DNA of 64,000 bases from Pusillimonas sp. MFBS29 (GTDB taxonomy: Bacteria > Pseudomonadota > Gammaproteobacteria > Burkholderiales > Burkholderiaceae_B): assembly GCF_020687695.1 (NCBI RefSeq), contig NZ_JAJEWL010000011.1, forward strand, positions 23,020 to 87,019, written 5' to 3'. Below the pieces are notes generated by a model. The model had not been told where the DNA came from. It did no database searches and saw nothing but the letters and a program-made list of their open reading frames with translations. The translations under genes and the position numbers were made by a program. Shown in pieces: positions 20,601 to 26,491 of the stretch (the stretch's first letter is position 1; each line of letters opens with the position of its first letter).

Positions 20601-22533
20601 GGCCGGCCTGGCCGAGCTGTTGCGAACTCATGCTCAGGTCAGGGATGCGGTGGTGTTGGTCGAACACCGTGAGGGGCGTGAACCCGCCTTGTGTGCGGCT
20701 GTCGCCGGCGAAGTTGATGCTGCGGCGCTGATGGGCTGGCTGTCGGAGCAGGTGCCCGCCGCTCTGGTGCCGCAGCGCTGGGTGGTGTGTGCGGCCTTGC
20801 CGCTGACCGCCAACGGTAAGGTGGATCGCCAGACATTGCTGGCCGGGGCGGCGTCGTCAACGCCCGCGCAAGACGCGACGGCCGCGCCGCCGGCGCAAGT
20901 GGCCGATCACGCCCTGGACACCATGATCGATTTATGGCGGGCTGTCCTGCAGTGCGACGAGGTCGGGCCTGACGACGATTTCTTCGCCCTGGGCGGTGAT
21001 TCCATCATGGCCATACAGATAGTCGGGCGGGCGCGTGGACGTGGTCTGGCACTGACGCCCACGCAGGTATTCCAGGCACCAACGCCGCGCGGCCTGGCCC
21101 GGCTTGCAGTTCCGGCGCATGCATTGGCAGGGCGCGAGGTGGTGACTGGGCCGCTGCCGCTTACACCCATACAGCGCTGGTTCATGGATACGCCAATGCC
21201 GGACCGCAACCGCTGGTGCCTGACAGCGGTGTTCGCCTTGCCATCCATGCCGGGCACGGACAGACTGCGAGCGGCCGCGGCGGCTGTCCTGGCCAGGCAT
21301 GATGCCTTGCGCATCAGTTGGGTGCAAGGTCCAGGCGGTCCGGTGCAGCAACTTGTATCGCCAACGCCACCTGCCTTGCTGCGGGTGGAAACCATGCCGG
21401 ATGACCAGGACGTGCACAAGGCCGAGGACGAGCTGGCCGATAGCCTGATGTCTTCCCTGGAGCTGAGTCAGGGCAAGGTGTTTGCCATGGGTGCCATCGC
21501 CTTACCGGACGGCCATGCCCGCCTGGTCGTCGTGGTCCATCATGGGGTCTTCGACATGGTGTCCTGGTCGATATTGGCCGATGATCTTGCCGTCGGCCTG
21601 CTGAATGAAGACAGCCCGGCCGCACCGGCCACCACCCGCTGGAGCTGGTGGTCCAGGGCGCTGCCGGACCGGGTGCAGGTCGCAGGCGCGAGCCTGCCTT
21701 ATTGGGCCGAGGTCGCGCGCAGTGGAGCGGCCACGGCCAGGGTGCCGGAAGACGAAGCCGAAGGCAGCAATCTCGAAGGCGCGGTCCAGGAGGCGCGGCT
21801 GGTGCTGGAGGCACCGCTGGCGCAGCAATTTCTTGACGGTATGTCCGCCGTCTTTGGCTTGCGCCCGCACGAGGCAGTGCTGGCAGCCGCCGGACTGGGC
21901 CTGGCCGATTGGGCGCAAGGATCGCTGGCATGGGAACTCGAAGGCCATGGGCGTCAGCCTTTCGATCCAGTCATAGATCTGTCGCGCAGCATAGGCTGGT
22001 TCACGACACGTTATCCGGCCGTGCTGCCAGCTCCCTCGGCGGCGTTGCAGGAATGGGTCGTCGCCCTGAAGGAAACGCTCAGAAGCATTCCCGACCAAGG
22101 CATGAGTTATGGCGTGTTGCGCTACGGCGGGCATGCGGAGCTGGATGTGGCGCCGCAGCTCTCCTTCAACTTCGTCGGGGAAATCAGCCAGTTCGGCGCC
22201 CAGGCGATGGCCTTGCTGCGGCTGGGGGCGGGAACCGAAAGGGCGGCTGATGCCGAACGCCGTCATTTGCTGGCCTTTGACGGCTGGCTGGAAAACGGCG
22301 CGCTGGTCTTGTCCTGCCGCCATGCAGGGCGCCATGACGCTTCAACCATCCGGTTCGTGCTGGACCAGGTCCGTGAGACAGCGCAACGAATGATTGATGC
22401 CTGCCAGGCGTCGGCGGCCGCTGTTTATACGCCGTCTGATTTTACGGGCATATCGTTTTCCCAGAACGAGCTTGATGACTTGCTGGGGCAAATTACCGGA
22501 ACGGATTCGAACGTGGCGCCCGATCATGAGTAA
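11644..22533 (+). CDS. Hybrid FAAL-PKS-aminotransferase-NRPS megasynthase
   Basis: A 3629-residue assembly-line enzyme starting at GTG 11644, with AAGGA 8 bases upstream. Domains: fatty acyl-AMP ligase (about 1-575; YTSGSTALPKG); ACP (serine 634 in GLDSL); ketosynthase (about 694-1100; DTACSSS with Cys852, CHGTGT, GHLEAAAG); acyltransferase (about 1204-1545; GHSLGE with Ser1297, HAFH suggesting malonyl-CoA); ACP (Ser1614); class III PLP aminotransferase (about 1720-2130; TYGKIVGGG with Lys1972); condensation (His2281 in PHLIVDG, first His replaced by Pro); adenylation (about 2590-3080); PCP (Ser3120 in GGDS); and epimerase (HHGVFD at 3299-3304, EGHGR, GWFTTRYP). No KR, DH or ER is present, so the beta-keto acyl chain should be transaminated directly. 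The A-domain pocket reads D-L-T-K-I-G-H-V-G-K, almost the aspartate code. Inferred product: a beta-amino-fatty-acyl-D-aspartyl thioester. Confidence 0.97.
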   Translation: MNHPAQAMDAILLPHILQQRAADASDRWSYMLLDSQGNEQCRWTAPELAARTRAVAARIARATAPGEPVLLVFQAGPEFLAAFMACLWSGRLATPINPPRRNRLIERLEAVATDSGARVALTSSDLVSASQEWSQSSARLGALEWIATDDLPDDPDLHLADIQPDDIAFLQYTSGSTALPKGVRVSHGNLVQDMARMQSAWALGPASTMVSWLPAFHDLGLIFGLLQPLYSGCASVQMAPNAFLQKPLLWLSALSRYRGTHTAAPSFAYDLCCRRIAPQDRAGLDLSSVVMTMNAAEPINPAVLEQFSTEFQAHGFRRAAFAPAYGLAESTLAVTACATGTEPVMRCFDVAALEQGRARIVEDDSGGSRMMPGSGRPLPDVPIAIVDPETFRRCPPDVVGEIWVGGPTIAQGYWRRPEETAATFGAVIAGEDDAVGYLRTGDLGVLHEQELFVTGRIKDLIILGGANFYPHDIERAAQDAHEALRRDNGAAFAIDDPEGGREQVVLVQELERSRRGDSPDPIMQTVVQAVWQNLELPLSQLVLVPPGSVLRTSSGKIQRLANKRAFLDGSLPVIAHWKAMTARQAPPAAVLCQDGGTDAGTLTRWLTAWLADRLELPEASIDAGRGFAEMGLDSLGSTELAFALGRQAGLELPETVAYDFPSITRLINHVAAKGKETSVSLAGHAEPAAAHSQDGLIAVVGAGCRFPGACDVAGFRALLEAGLNAVGEPPEGRPERESLPPGGYIQDIECFDAAFFGVRDIEAAQMDPQHRLALEIAWHALEDAGLADAARRPRNSGVFLGISTHDYAARFHGAKAGYTPLAATGNSASAAAGRLAHSLDITGPVMAIDTACSSSLVAVQAACRSLRTGECDMALAGGVNALISDELTRGFAAAGMLSPDHACRTFDASADGYVRGEGAGFVVLKRLSDALRDGDRVRAVIRGGAVNHDGHASSLTAPNASAQAALIRAALADAGLAPPDVQVVECHGTGTPLGDPIEVQALAEVYGEGRRDPLLLGAVKTNLGHLEAAAGIAGLIKLVLALEAGKLAPTLHQSQPNPRIAWDSLPVRVIARAQDWPAAPVRLAGVSSFGFSGTNAHLILQAAPESVVVSDSPATGPLVLPFSAADQAGLGRVADRLAAWLAQDGVDVRRAVAAYARGCNTHPLRAAVSGQDAAALVAALQDMAAGQEAVGGACGKVVSDKPRVAFMFTGQGSQWAGMGKDLYEAGPVFRQAIDRCASVVSPLLGCSLTDLMFSDAPQDMSLSDTRLAQPALFTLAYALAEQLESWGVVPDVMIGHSLGEWVAACRAGVFTLDDSLRLVVERGRLMAGASQDGAMAAVFAPASCLEQLPADVLANIDLAAINAPDECVISGAAQAVTQACEALEHQGVGTQLLRTSHAFHSRLMEPALTAFASVVAGAALSKPRLPVVSNLTGTTDAPFDTVDYWVDHIRRPVRFADGVSTLAGMNVDVLIEVGASPNLTGTASRCPAFQAGMPVLVPTLRRNQPAERTLGQLLARLYVAGLPLRWSVLHGKHPGMEVPGYPFERRRHWAGLQVRDEAPHASVAAAPAAAAPAEPPQAPQDLAAEVTHFLGRSLQLAEGDYGSDRGFLEMGVDSLALTEAVAALERKWAVAIARRELFETLGTPARLVAHVLALLGDAAASVPASAVAAAPVQPRQAAPATPAAAAPVQVLSAGQQAGLAQFTQAYVQRSRASREQRSRFGPYLADSRAVAGYRPETKAMLYPIVGSRGQGSQMFDVDGNRYVDIAMGFGVQLFGHSPDFITQAIRRHIDERGLFIGPQAHLAGEVAQRLCRLTGNARAAFCNSGTEAVMTALRLARHATGRQTVVMFQGSYHGHFDGVLAQPGAGGPALPMAGGTPPGMTDDIVLLDYGDEAGALEALERLGDSVAAVLVEPVQGRRPDRPPRAFLQRLREQTRALGAALIFDEVLLGFRVALGGAQAWAGVQADLVTYGKIVGGGLPIGVVAGHARYLDALDGGAWSLDGNEAPCDKRTFFAGTFNKNPLAMAAARAVLEYLEEAGPGLQENLNRRTQDFVASLNGVLAEEDSGISVHSFASLFRFVGAGDLFYNHMIQNGVYVWEGRTCFLSTAHSDEDLLQVRNAVRESVRSMRASGMLRPSTVAAIPPSVALEPETTALPATVGQTALRLLAAFSPEAAAAYNQSLIFDFQGTLDAAALQWALHQVCARHEALRTTFPEDGATQLVHRELAPDISTLSWQDGGQAFGQWLDYAVLTPLDLEHGPMLRAWVIALAPGCHRLVLVMPHLIVDGWSLQLIALELAELYSARVENRQASLDEAVPYRRYAEYAHMQAQEPEAAAYWRSLYATQPPPLELPADRLRPAMQSYAGARTRLHVPVQLRAALETLGRQTGSSLFSVSLAAYAQLLFELSGQRDMSVAIFSAGQPELGTSALAGYCVAVLPLRLTMDPAATLETRLASTQQAVAQGVAHRGYPYSRLIKDLGLRRDPARPPLASVSFNLDRMDAAPCFAGLQTEVDANAHGAVRWDLNWNILHDADGLHIDAYYNRDLFDADSVQSWLRRYAQILESFTQAAPARSAAISPEIDTLAGKVAATASVKPGATAVTDKSGQADYATLNAMAAALAQRLQAAGVQAGDRVAFRLERGLGPVVAMLAAMRLGAAFVPLDDEHPDEHHAYVLKDSAASALIIAAGARRPAHVVAVVEWAREQPALTAPGPARRLPADATAYVLYTSGSTGRPKGVRISHGAIAAYVPAMLERLAIAGPLSFGMVSSFAADLGYTSVLGALWAGGSLHAMDAQTARDPAALQSWMAHMPVDVLKIVPTHLAALLDAPDAQLLLPRRALILGGDVLPWRLVDRMHALGAACRIFNHYGPTETTVGACMTEALDGLRVEDEHAVPVGPPLAGYRVALIDAAGRELDDGQDGEIVISGAAVALGYTQPEVVGKERFGVAQGTERCYRTGDLGRRRPDGAIVFLGRSDDMVKIRGHRIEPAGLAELLRTHAQVRDAVVLVEHREGREPALCAAVAGEVDAAALMGWLSEQVPAALVPQRWVVCAALPLTANGKVDRQTLLAGAASSTPAQDATAAPPAQVADHALDTMIDLWRAVLQCDEVGPDDDFFALGGDSIMAIQIVGRARGRGLALTPTQVFQAPTPRGLARLAVPAHALAGREVVTGPLPLTPIQRWFMDTPMPDRNRWCLTAVFALPSMPGTDRLRAAAAAVLARHDALRISWVQGPGGPVQQLVSPTPPALLRVETMPDDQDVHKAEDELADSLMSSLELSQGKVFAMGAIALPDGHARLVVVVHHGVFDMVSWSILADDLAVGLLNEDSPAAPATTRWSWWSRALPDRVQVAGASLPYWAEVARSGAATARVPEDEAEGSNLEGAVQEARLVLEAPLAQQFLDGMSAVFGLRPHEAVLAAAGLGLADWAQGSLAWELEGHGRQPFDPVIDLSRSIGWFTTRYPAVLPAPSAALQEWVVALKETLRSIPDQGMSYGVLRYGGHAELDVAPQLSFNFVGEISQFGAQAMALLRLGAGTERAADAERRHLLAFDGWLENGALVLSCRHAGRHDASTIRFVLDQVRETAQRMIDACQASAAAVYTPSDFTGISFSQNELDDLLGQITGTDSNVAPDHE

Positions 22534-23848
22534 GCAAGAAGACGGCATGGATATGCCAGAGCCTTTTCCCTTGCATTTTCACTGGCTGGTGGGCGACCTG
22601 CATATCTGCGCTGGTCCTGCTGCCAGCGGACAGCCGTGGTGCTTGAATGTTGATGTCTGGTGCCCGGCCACCGGCGAGGGCGAGCGCATGCTGTGGGACG
22701 CCAACAGCCCCTGGGGTCTGGTGCGCCGCGACCCTGGATCGTCCACCATCATGTCGGTTGACCCCGCCCCGCGCGAGCGGGACCTGCTTATCGTGGCCGA
22801 GCAGGGCATAGGCGATATTGTTCAGCAACTGCGCTACGTCCGCCCGGTTGCCGCCCATTTTTGCAGGACAAGAATACAGTGCAGTCCGGAGCTGCATCGC
22901 TTCATGCGGCGGCAAGACTGGCAGGTCGAACCCGTGCATCCGGAGCAAGTGCTTGCCGACCCTCCCAAGGCAAAGGTGTCGCTGATGCGCATGGGCGCCT
23001 TGTGCGCCGACCCTGAAAACGGGGGAGCCTACCTGACCGCCCGGCGCCGGCCCGCTGCGAGTCGGCGCGGTCTGCGGGTCGGCCTGAATTGGTCTGCAAG
23101 CAGGCGCGGTGTTGCCAAGGACATCAAGTCCATACCACTGCTCCTGCTTGAACCGTTGCTGGCCGCGCATCCCGACATTCACTGGATCAGTGTGCAATGG
23201 GGCGATGACGAGCGGCTATTGATGCAGCAACCCTGGGCGGCATCGGTTCAGGCCAGCGGGCAAGACGTGCATGATGTGGCTGATCTGGCCGACCTCATTG
23301 CCGGCCTGGACTTGCTCATTACCATAGACAGCGCCCCGGCCCATCTTGCCGGTGCGCTCGGCATACCCGTCTGGACTTTGCTGACGCAACCGTGCAGCTG
23401 GCGATGGGGGCTGGGCAGCGCTCAAACGGATTTGTACCGATGCATGCGTCTGTTCCGCCAGACTGCCTTGCATGCCTGGCCTGAAGTGCTGGAGCTCGTT
23501 TCGAGTGCGCTGGCGTCGACCAAAACAGCGACCGGTTCATTGTCGGAGCCCATCGACGACACCCCGGAGCGCAAGAGCCCGCAGCACCTTTCGGCAGCGG
23601 GTACCACCGACCCGCTGTCGCTGACGGGTCTCCTGGAAATATGCGCGCGGGATGCCGGCTTGAGAGCTGCTTTTGTCGAGCAGCCGCTTGTATTCCTGGC
23701 CGAGCACGGTGTGTGTCTGAGAAGCCGCGATTATCGCCGGCTGAATCAGGTGTTCAAGGCCATGGTCGATTTTCATGGCGGGTTCTCTTGGTGCTGGCCC
23801 TTGAACTCGCTACAATCAAGTTCTTTCAATACAGCGGTCTCCTCATGA
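22526..23848 (+). CDS. GT9-like (heptosyltransferase-fold) protein with a Nif11/NHLP-like C-terminal segment
   Basis: A 440-residue protein whose ATG overlaps the end of the megasynthase by 8 bases. Residues about 85-330 match the C-terminal glycosyltransferase part of TPR/GT9-type proteins: AEQGIGDIVQQLRYV near 91, RVGLNWSAS, then IDSAPAHLAGALGIPVW near 269 followed by CSWRWG. After a low-complexity linker (about 335-360), a helical segment appears (SLTGLLEICARDAGLRA..., EQPLVFLAEHGV). It resembles the leader-like Nif11/NHLP fold seen in peptide natural-product precursors. A glycosyltransferase role on the lipopeptide is possible but not shown. The N-terminal 80 residues are not recognised. 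The gene ends in a 4-base ATGA overlap with the STAS gene. Confidence 0.78.
   Translation: MSKQEDGMDMPEPFPLHFHWLVGDLHICAGPAASGQPWCLNVDVWCPATGEGERMLWDANSPWGLVRRDPGSSTIMSVDPAPRERDLLIVAEQGIGDIVQQLRYVRPVAAHFCRTRIQCSPELHRFMRRQDWQVEPVHPEQVLADPPKAKVSLMRMGALCADPENGGAYLTARRRPAASRRGLRVGLNWSASRRGVAKDIKSIPLLLLEPLLAAHPDIHWISVQWGDDERLLMQQPWAASVQASGQDVHDVADLADLIAGLDLLITIDSAPAHLAGALGIPVWTLLTQPCSWRWGLGSAQTDLYRCMRLFRQTALHAWPEVLELVSSALASTKTATGSLSEPIDDTPERKSPQHLSAAGTTDPLSLTGLLEICARDAGLRAAFVEQPLVFLAEHGVCLRSRDYRRLNQVFKAMVDFHGGFSWCWPLNSLQSSSFNTAVSS
23788..23816 (+). promoter_or_regulatory. Candidate internal promoter before the STAS gene
   Basis: TTGGTG (23788-23793) and TACAAT (23811-23816) are separated by 17 bases inside the end of the GT9-like gene. 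The expected start point falls just upstream of the STAS gene ATG at 23845. This would allow the STAS gene to be expressed apart from the long biosynthetic transcript. It is a sequence match only. Confidence 0.4.
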
Positions 23849-24183
23849 GTCTTTCAAGCGAAAAAGTCGGCGATGTTCTGGTGGTGTCGGTGGCAGGCCA
23901 GATCAACAGCGCGAATGCGGCAGAAGTGGAATCGGGTTTGCTGGCGTATGTTCAGCAAGGCGAGCGTTTGTGCGTGCTTGATTTTGGCAAGCTTGAGTAC
24001 ATCTCAAGTGCCGGTCTGCGAGTTGTCCTGATGCTGGCCAAGAACCTGAAGCAGCAATCGGGAAAGCTGGTGTTATGCACACTGCAGCCGCAAGTGCACG
24101 AGGTGTTCGACATCAGCGGCTTTCTGTCGATACTCACCGTGGTAGATGAACGCCAGGCTGCGATCAGCCAGCTTTCAGCCTGA
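23845..24183 (+). CDS. STAS-domain protein (anti-anti-sigma factor-like)
   Basis: A 112-residue single STAS domain. It has the typical order: GDVLVVSVAGQIN strand, VCVLDFGKLEYISSAGLRVVL core with the conserved serine turn (ISSAGL), and a helix AKNLKQQSGKL followed by a strand and a VFDISGF helix. Family members such as SpoIIAA and RsbV are phosphorylated on that serine by anti-sigma kinases and release sigma factors; others pair with PP2C phosphatases. No partner kinase is present nearby. The ATG overlaps the GT9-like gene by 4 bases, tying it to the lipopeptide operon, and a candidate own promoter lies upstream. It is the last plus-strand gene of the cluster. Its role, perhaps as a partner of the exporter or an expression switch, is unknown. 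Confidence 0.88.
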   Translation: MSLSSEKVGDVLVVSVAGQINSANAAEVESGLLAYVQQGERLCVLDFGKLEYISSAGLRVVLMLAKNLKQQSGKLVLCTLQPQVHEVFDISGFLSILTVVDERQAAISQLSA

Positions 24184-24241
24184 CATCGCTCGTCTGCGGC
24201 AGGCCGTACCGACCAGGTGCCGAATAATCAGGGCAGCGCAA

Positions 24242-25228
24242 TCAATCAAAAAGTTGGCGCAGTGGCGCCAGGCTTAGCTTCAGGCCGGCAAACGCCTGTT
24301 CCAGCCGGCCGTCCAGTTCCCTGGCCTGGTCCAGTTCAATTTCCATGAATCGCAGTGTTTCGCCGGGCATGCCCTGAGCCAGCAGGGGCAGGTCTACCGT
24401 GGCGACATGGGCAATCTTGGCGTAGCCGCCGGTGGTCTGGCGGTCGGCCATCAGCACAATGGGATTGCCGTCGGGCGGCACTTGCACACTGCCGAAGCTG
24501 GTGGCCGCCGATAAAAGTTGCTGGTCGGAGTGTTGTTGCAGTGGCTGGCCGGAAAGTCGATAGCCCATGCGTTGGGATTGCGGGCTGATCTGATAGTCGC
24601 CGGCAAAGAAGGCCTGGATGGATTCGGGTTTGAACAGAGAAGCTTCGGCGCTGAGCACGGCCCGTATGGCGGATCGATTGTTCAAGCCCAGGATGGCGGG
24701 CAGATAGATTTTAAGTTGCCAGAGCTCGTGCGCGAGGGCGTCAAGGTCGGTGCCGGACAGATCCGCGGTCAGGGCCAGCGTGTCGCCCTTGCGCAGGGCC
24801 CGTCCGTGGTAGCCACCAAAACTGCCGGGCAGATAGGTGCTGCGACTGGACATCACCACCGGCAGGTCAATGCCACCGTGCCATGCGATATAGGCGCGCA
24901 GCCCCGAGGCTCGTGCGCCAAATGCCAGGACGTCACCGCTACGCACAATAATGGGCCGATTGTTGGGCAGCGGCTCATCATTCAGCGTGGGGTTCAGTTG
25001 TGCGCCGCAAATGGCGATGCATGCAGGTGCATCGAACTGCAGTGTCGGACCGGTCAGGGTAATTTCAAGCGTAGCTTCGTTTTCGTCGTTGCCGACCAGC
25101 AGATTGGCCAGACGATGTGCCCGGCTGTCCATGGCACCGCCTACCGGCACGCCGAGGTGCTGGTGGCCGGTGCGGCCAAGGTCCTGAAAACTGGACAACA
25201 TGCCTGGTTTGATGACGCGTATGCTCAT
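24242..25228 (-). CDS. pxpC: 5-oxoprolinase subunit C (biotin-dependent carboxylase-like, KipA family)
   Basis: A 328-residue KipA/PxpC family protein. It opens with IKPGMLSSFQDLGRTG and continues with VGGAMDSRAHRLANLLVGND and the glycine-rich APACIAICGA, all family hallmarks. PxpABC hydrolyses 5-oxoproline (pyroglutamate) to glutamate with ATP. Its ATG overlaps the pxpB stop by 4 bases, so the two are coupled. No pxpA (LamB/YcsF family) gene lies in this string. The gene converges on the STAS gene; the 58 bases between show no clear terminator. The length matches the family. Confidence 0.92.
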   Translation of the reverse strand: MSIRVIKPGMLSSFQDLGRTGHQHLGVPVGGAMDSRAHRLANLLVGNDENEATLEITLTGPTLQFDAPACIAICGAQLNPTLNDEPLPNNRPIIVRSGDVLAFGARASGLRAYIAWHGGIDLPVVMSSRSTYLPGSFGGYHGRALRKGDTLALTADLSGTDLDALAHELWQLKIYLPAILGLNNRSAIRAVLSAEASLFKPESIQAFFAGDYQISPQSQRMGYRLSGQPLQQHSDQQLLSAATSFGSVQVPPDGNPIVLMADRQTTGGYAKIAHVATVDLPLLAQGMPGETLRFMEIELDQARELDGRLEQAFAGLKLSLAPLRQLFD

Positions 25229-25941
25229 GCGTGTCTGTCTTTCAAGGCCTGAAATTCAACCGGATCGATGGGAACGAATTTCACAGTGTCGCCGGGCGCA
25301 AACAGCGTGGGAGGCTCGTTGGCGGGATCGAATAGAACTGCAGGCGTTGCGCCGATAACGTGCCACCCGCCGGGCGATGCGTTGGGATAAATAATGGTCT
25401 GCAGGTTGGCGATCGCGACCGACCCCGCGGGAAGGGCCGCACGCGGGGTGGCGCGCCGGCCTATGGTCAGGCGTTTGTCGTGCACGCCGATATAAGGTGC
25501 CCCGGGAGCAAAGCCCAGCATGAATACATAGGCGGGCTGATCGCTATGCAGGTGAATGACTTCTTCGGGTGCAAGACCGCAGTGCCGGGCTACGTCGGGC
25601 AGATCGGGGCCGTATTCACCCCCGTAGCAAACGGGAATCTCTATGGTTCGTGCGCGATCAGCCTGTGCGGTTTCATCGAGGGCACTTGCCAGCGTTTTGC
25701 GTATGGCCGCAGCCAGAAGCTCGCTGTTGCAGGCGCCGGAAGGGTCGGGCCGATAGTGCAGTGCGACCTGAGTGAAGGAGGGCACGATATCGGTAACACC
25801 GGGAAGCCTGGCTGCCCGCAGCGCGGCGGCAGCGGCAGCACAGCGGCGACCCGTTGAGACGTCGATCTGGTCGCCGAAAATCAGCAGCAGGGTCCGGTCG
25901 CCCTGCGGCACCATGACCCATTCCGGTGTATGGCCTGCCAT
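25225..25941 (-). CDS. pxpB: 5-oxoprolinase subunit B (KipI family)
   Basis: A 238-residue PxpB/KipI protein. It shows the N-terminal GDRTLLLIFGD strand pair and the carboxyltransferase-domain hallmarks IPVCYGGEYGPDLPDVARH, GFAPGAPYIG and ASPGGWHVIG. It acts with PxpC, and usually PxpA, in ATP-dependent 5-oxoproline opening. The start is the ATG at 25941, just 4 bases after the VOC gene stop. An in-frame TTG at 25968 would overlap that gene and is rejected. The string VOC-pxpB-pxpC is probably one operon. Confidence 0.93.
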   Translation of the reverse strand: MAGHTPEWVMVPQGDRTLLLIFGDQIDVSTGRRCAAAAAALRAARLPGVTDIVPSFTQVALHYRPDPSGACNSELLAAAIRKTLASALDETAQADRARTIEIPVCYGGEYGPDLPDVARHCGLAPEEVIHLHSDQPAYVFMLGFAPGAPYIGVHDKRLTIGRRATPRAALPAGSVAIANLQTIIYPNASPGGWHVIGATPAVLFDPANEPPTLFAPGDTVKFVPIDPVEFQALKDRHA

Positions 25942-25945
25942 CAGT

Positions 25946-26377
25946 CTATTTTGCGAACAAGGAACCAAGATCTTTGAAAGACTTGAATTCCAGCGCGTTG
26001 CCTGATGGGTCCATGAAGAACATGGTGGCCTGCTCGCCGGGTTCGCCCTTGAAGCGTATGTAAGGCTCGATCACGAATTTCGTGCCGGCTGCCTGAAGCT
26101 TGGCGGCCAGAGCTTCCCAGACCGGCATTTCGAGGACGGCGCCAAAATGGCGTACCGGTACGTTGTGGTCATCGACGCTGCTGGTTTGCGTGCTGCCGCA
26201 CTCTTCAGGCGACAAATGCGCCACGATCTGGTGGCCATGGAAGTTGAAATCTATCCATTGGTCGGATGAGCGTCCTTCAGGGCAGCCCAGCAAGTCGCCA
26301 TAAAAGGCGCGCGCCTCGGCCAGGTCACGTACGGGGAAGGCCAGATGAAAGGGGGGCAAAACATTGCTTGTCGACAT
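25946..26377 (-). CDS. VOC (glyoxalase/bleomycin-resistance) family protein
   Basis: A 143-residue vicinal-oxygen-chelate protein. It has PFHLAFPVRDLAEARAFYGDLLG at the front (a metal-ligand histidine and the beta-alpha-beta start) and MFFMDPSGNALEFKSF at the end (the terminal glutamate ligand). Such proteins bind a divalent metal and act as lyases, dioxygenases or binding proteins; the substrate here is unknown. It precedes pxpB by 4 bases on the same strand, suggesting co-transcription with the 5-oxoprolinase subunits. About 110 bases without a gene separate it from phoR. Confidence 0.9.
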   Translation of the reverse strand: MSTSNVLPPFHLAFPVRDLAEARAFYGDLLGCPEGRSSDQWIDFNFHGHQIVAHLSPEECGSTQTSSVDDHNVPVRHFGAVLEMPVWEALAAKLQAAGTKFVIEPYIRFKGEPGEQATMFFMDPSGNALEFKSFKDLGSLFAK

Positions 26378-26491
26378 GATGATTCCGTCTGTTGATGAGG
26401 TTGGCCCAGGGGCATACAGACGACCATTCTAATGCGTTTTCAGCCAGTGTGGCCCCTATCCGGCCCGGCCGCATGCCGGGGGATGAAGCAG

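Noticed and set aside
17422..20667. Long minus-strand open frames opposite the megasynthase (17422-19296 and 19450-20667)
   Set aside because: They lie wholly inside aminotransferase, C and A domains on the plus strand and show no recognisable domain.
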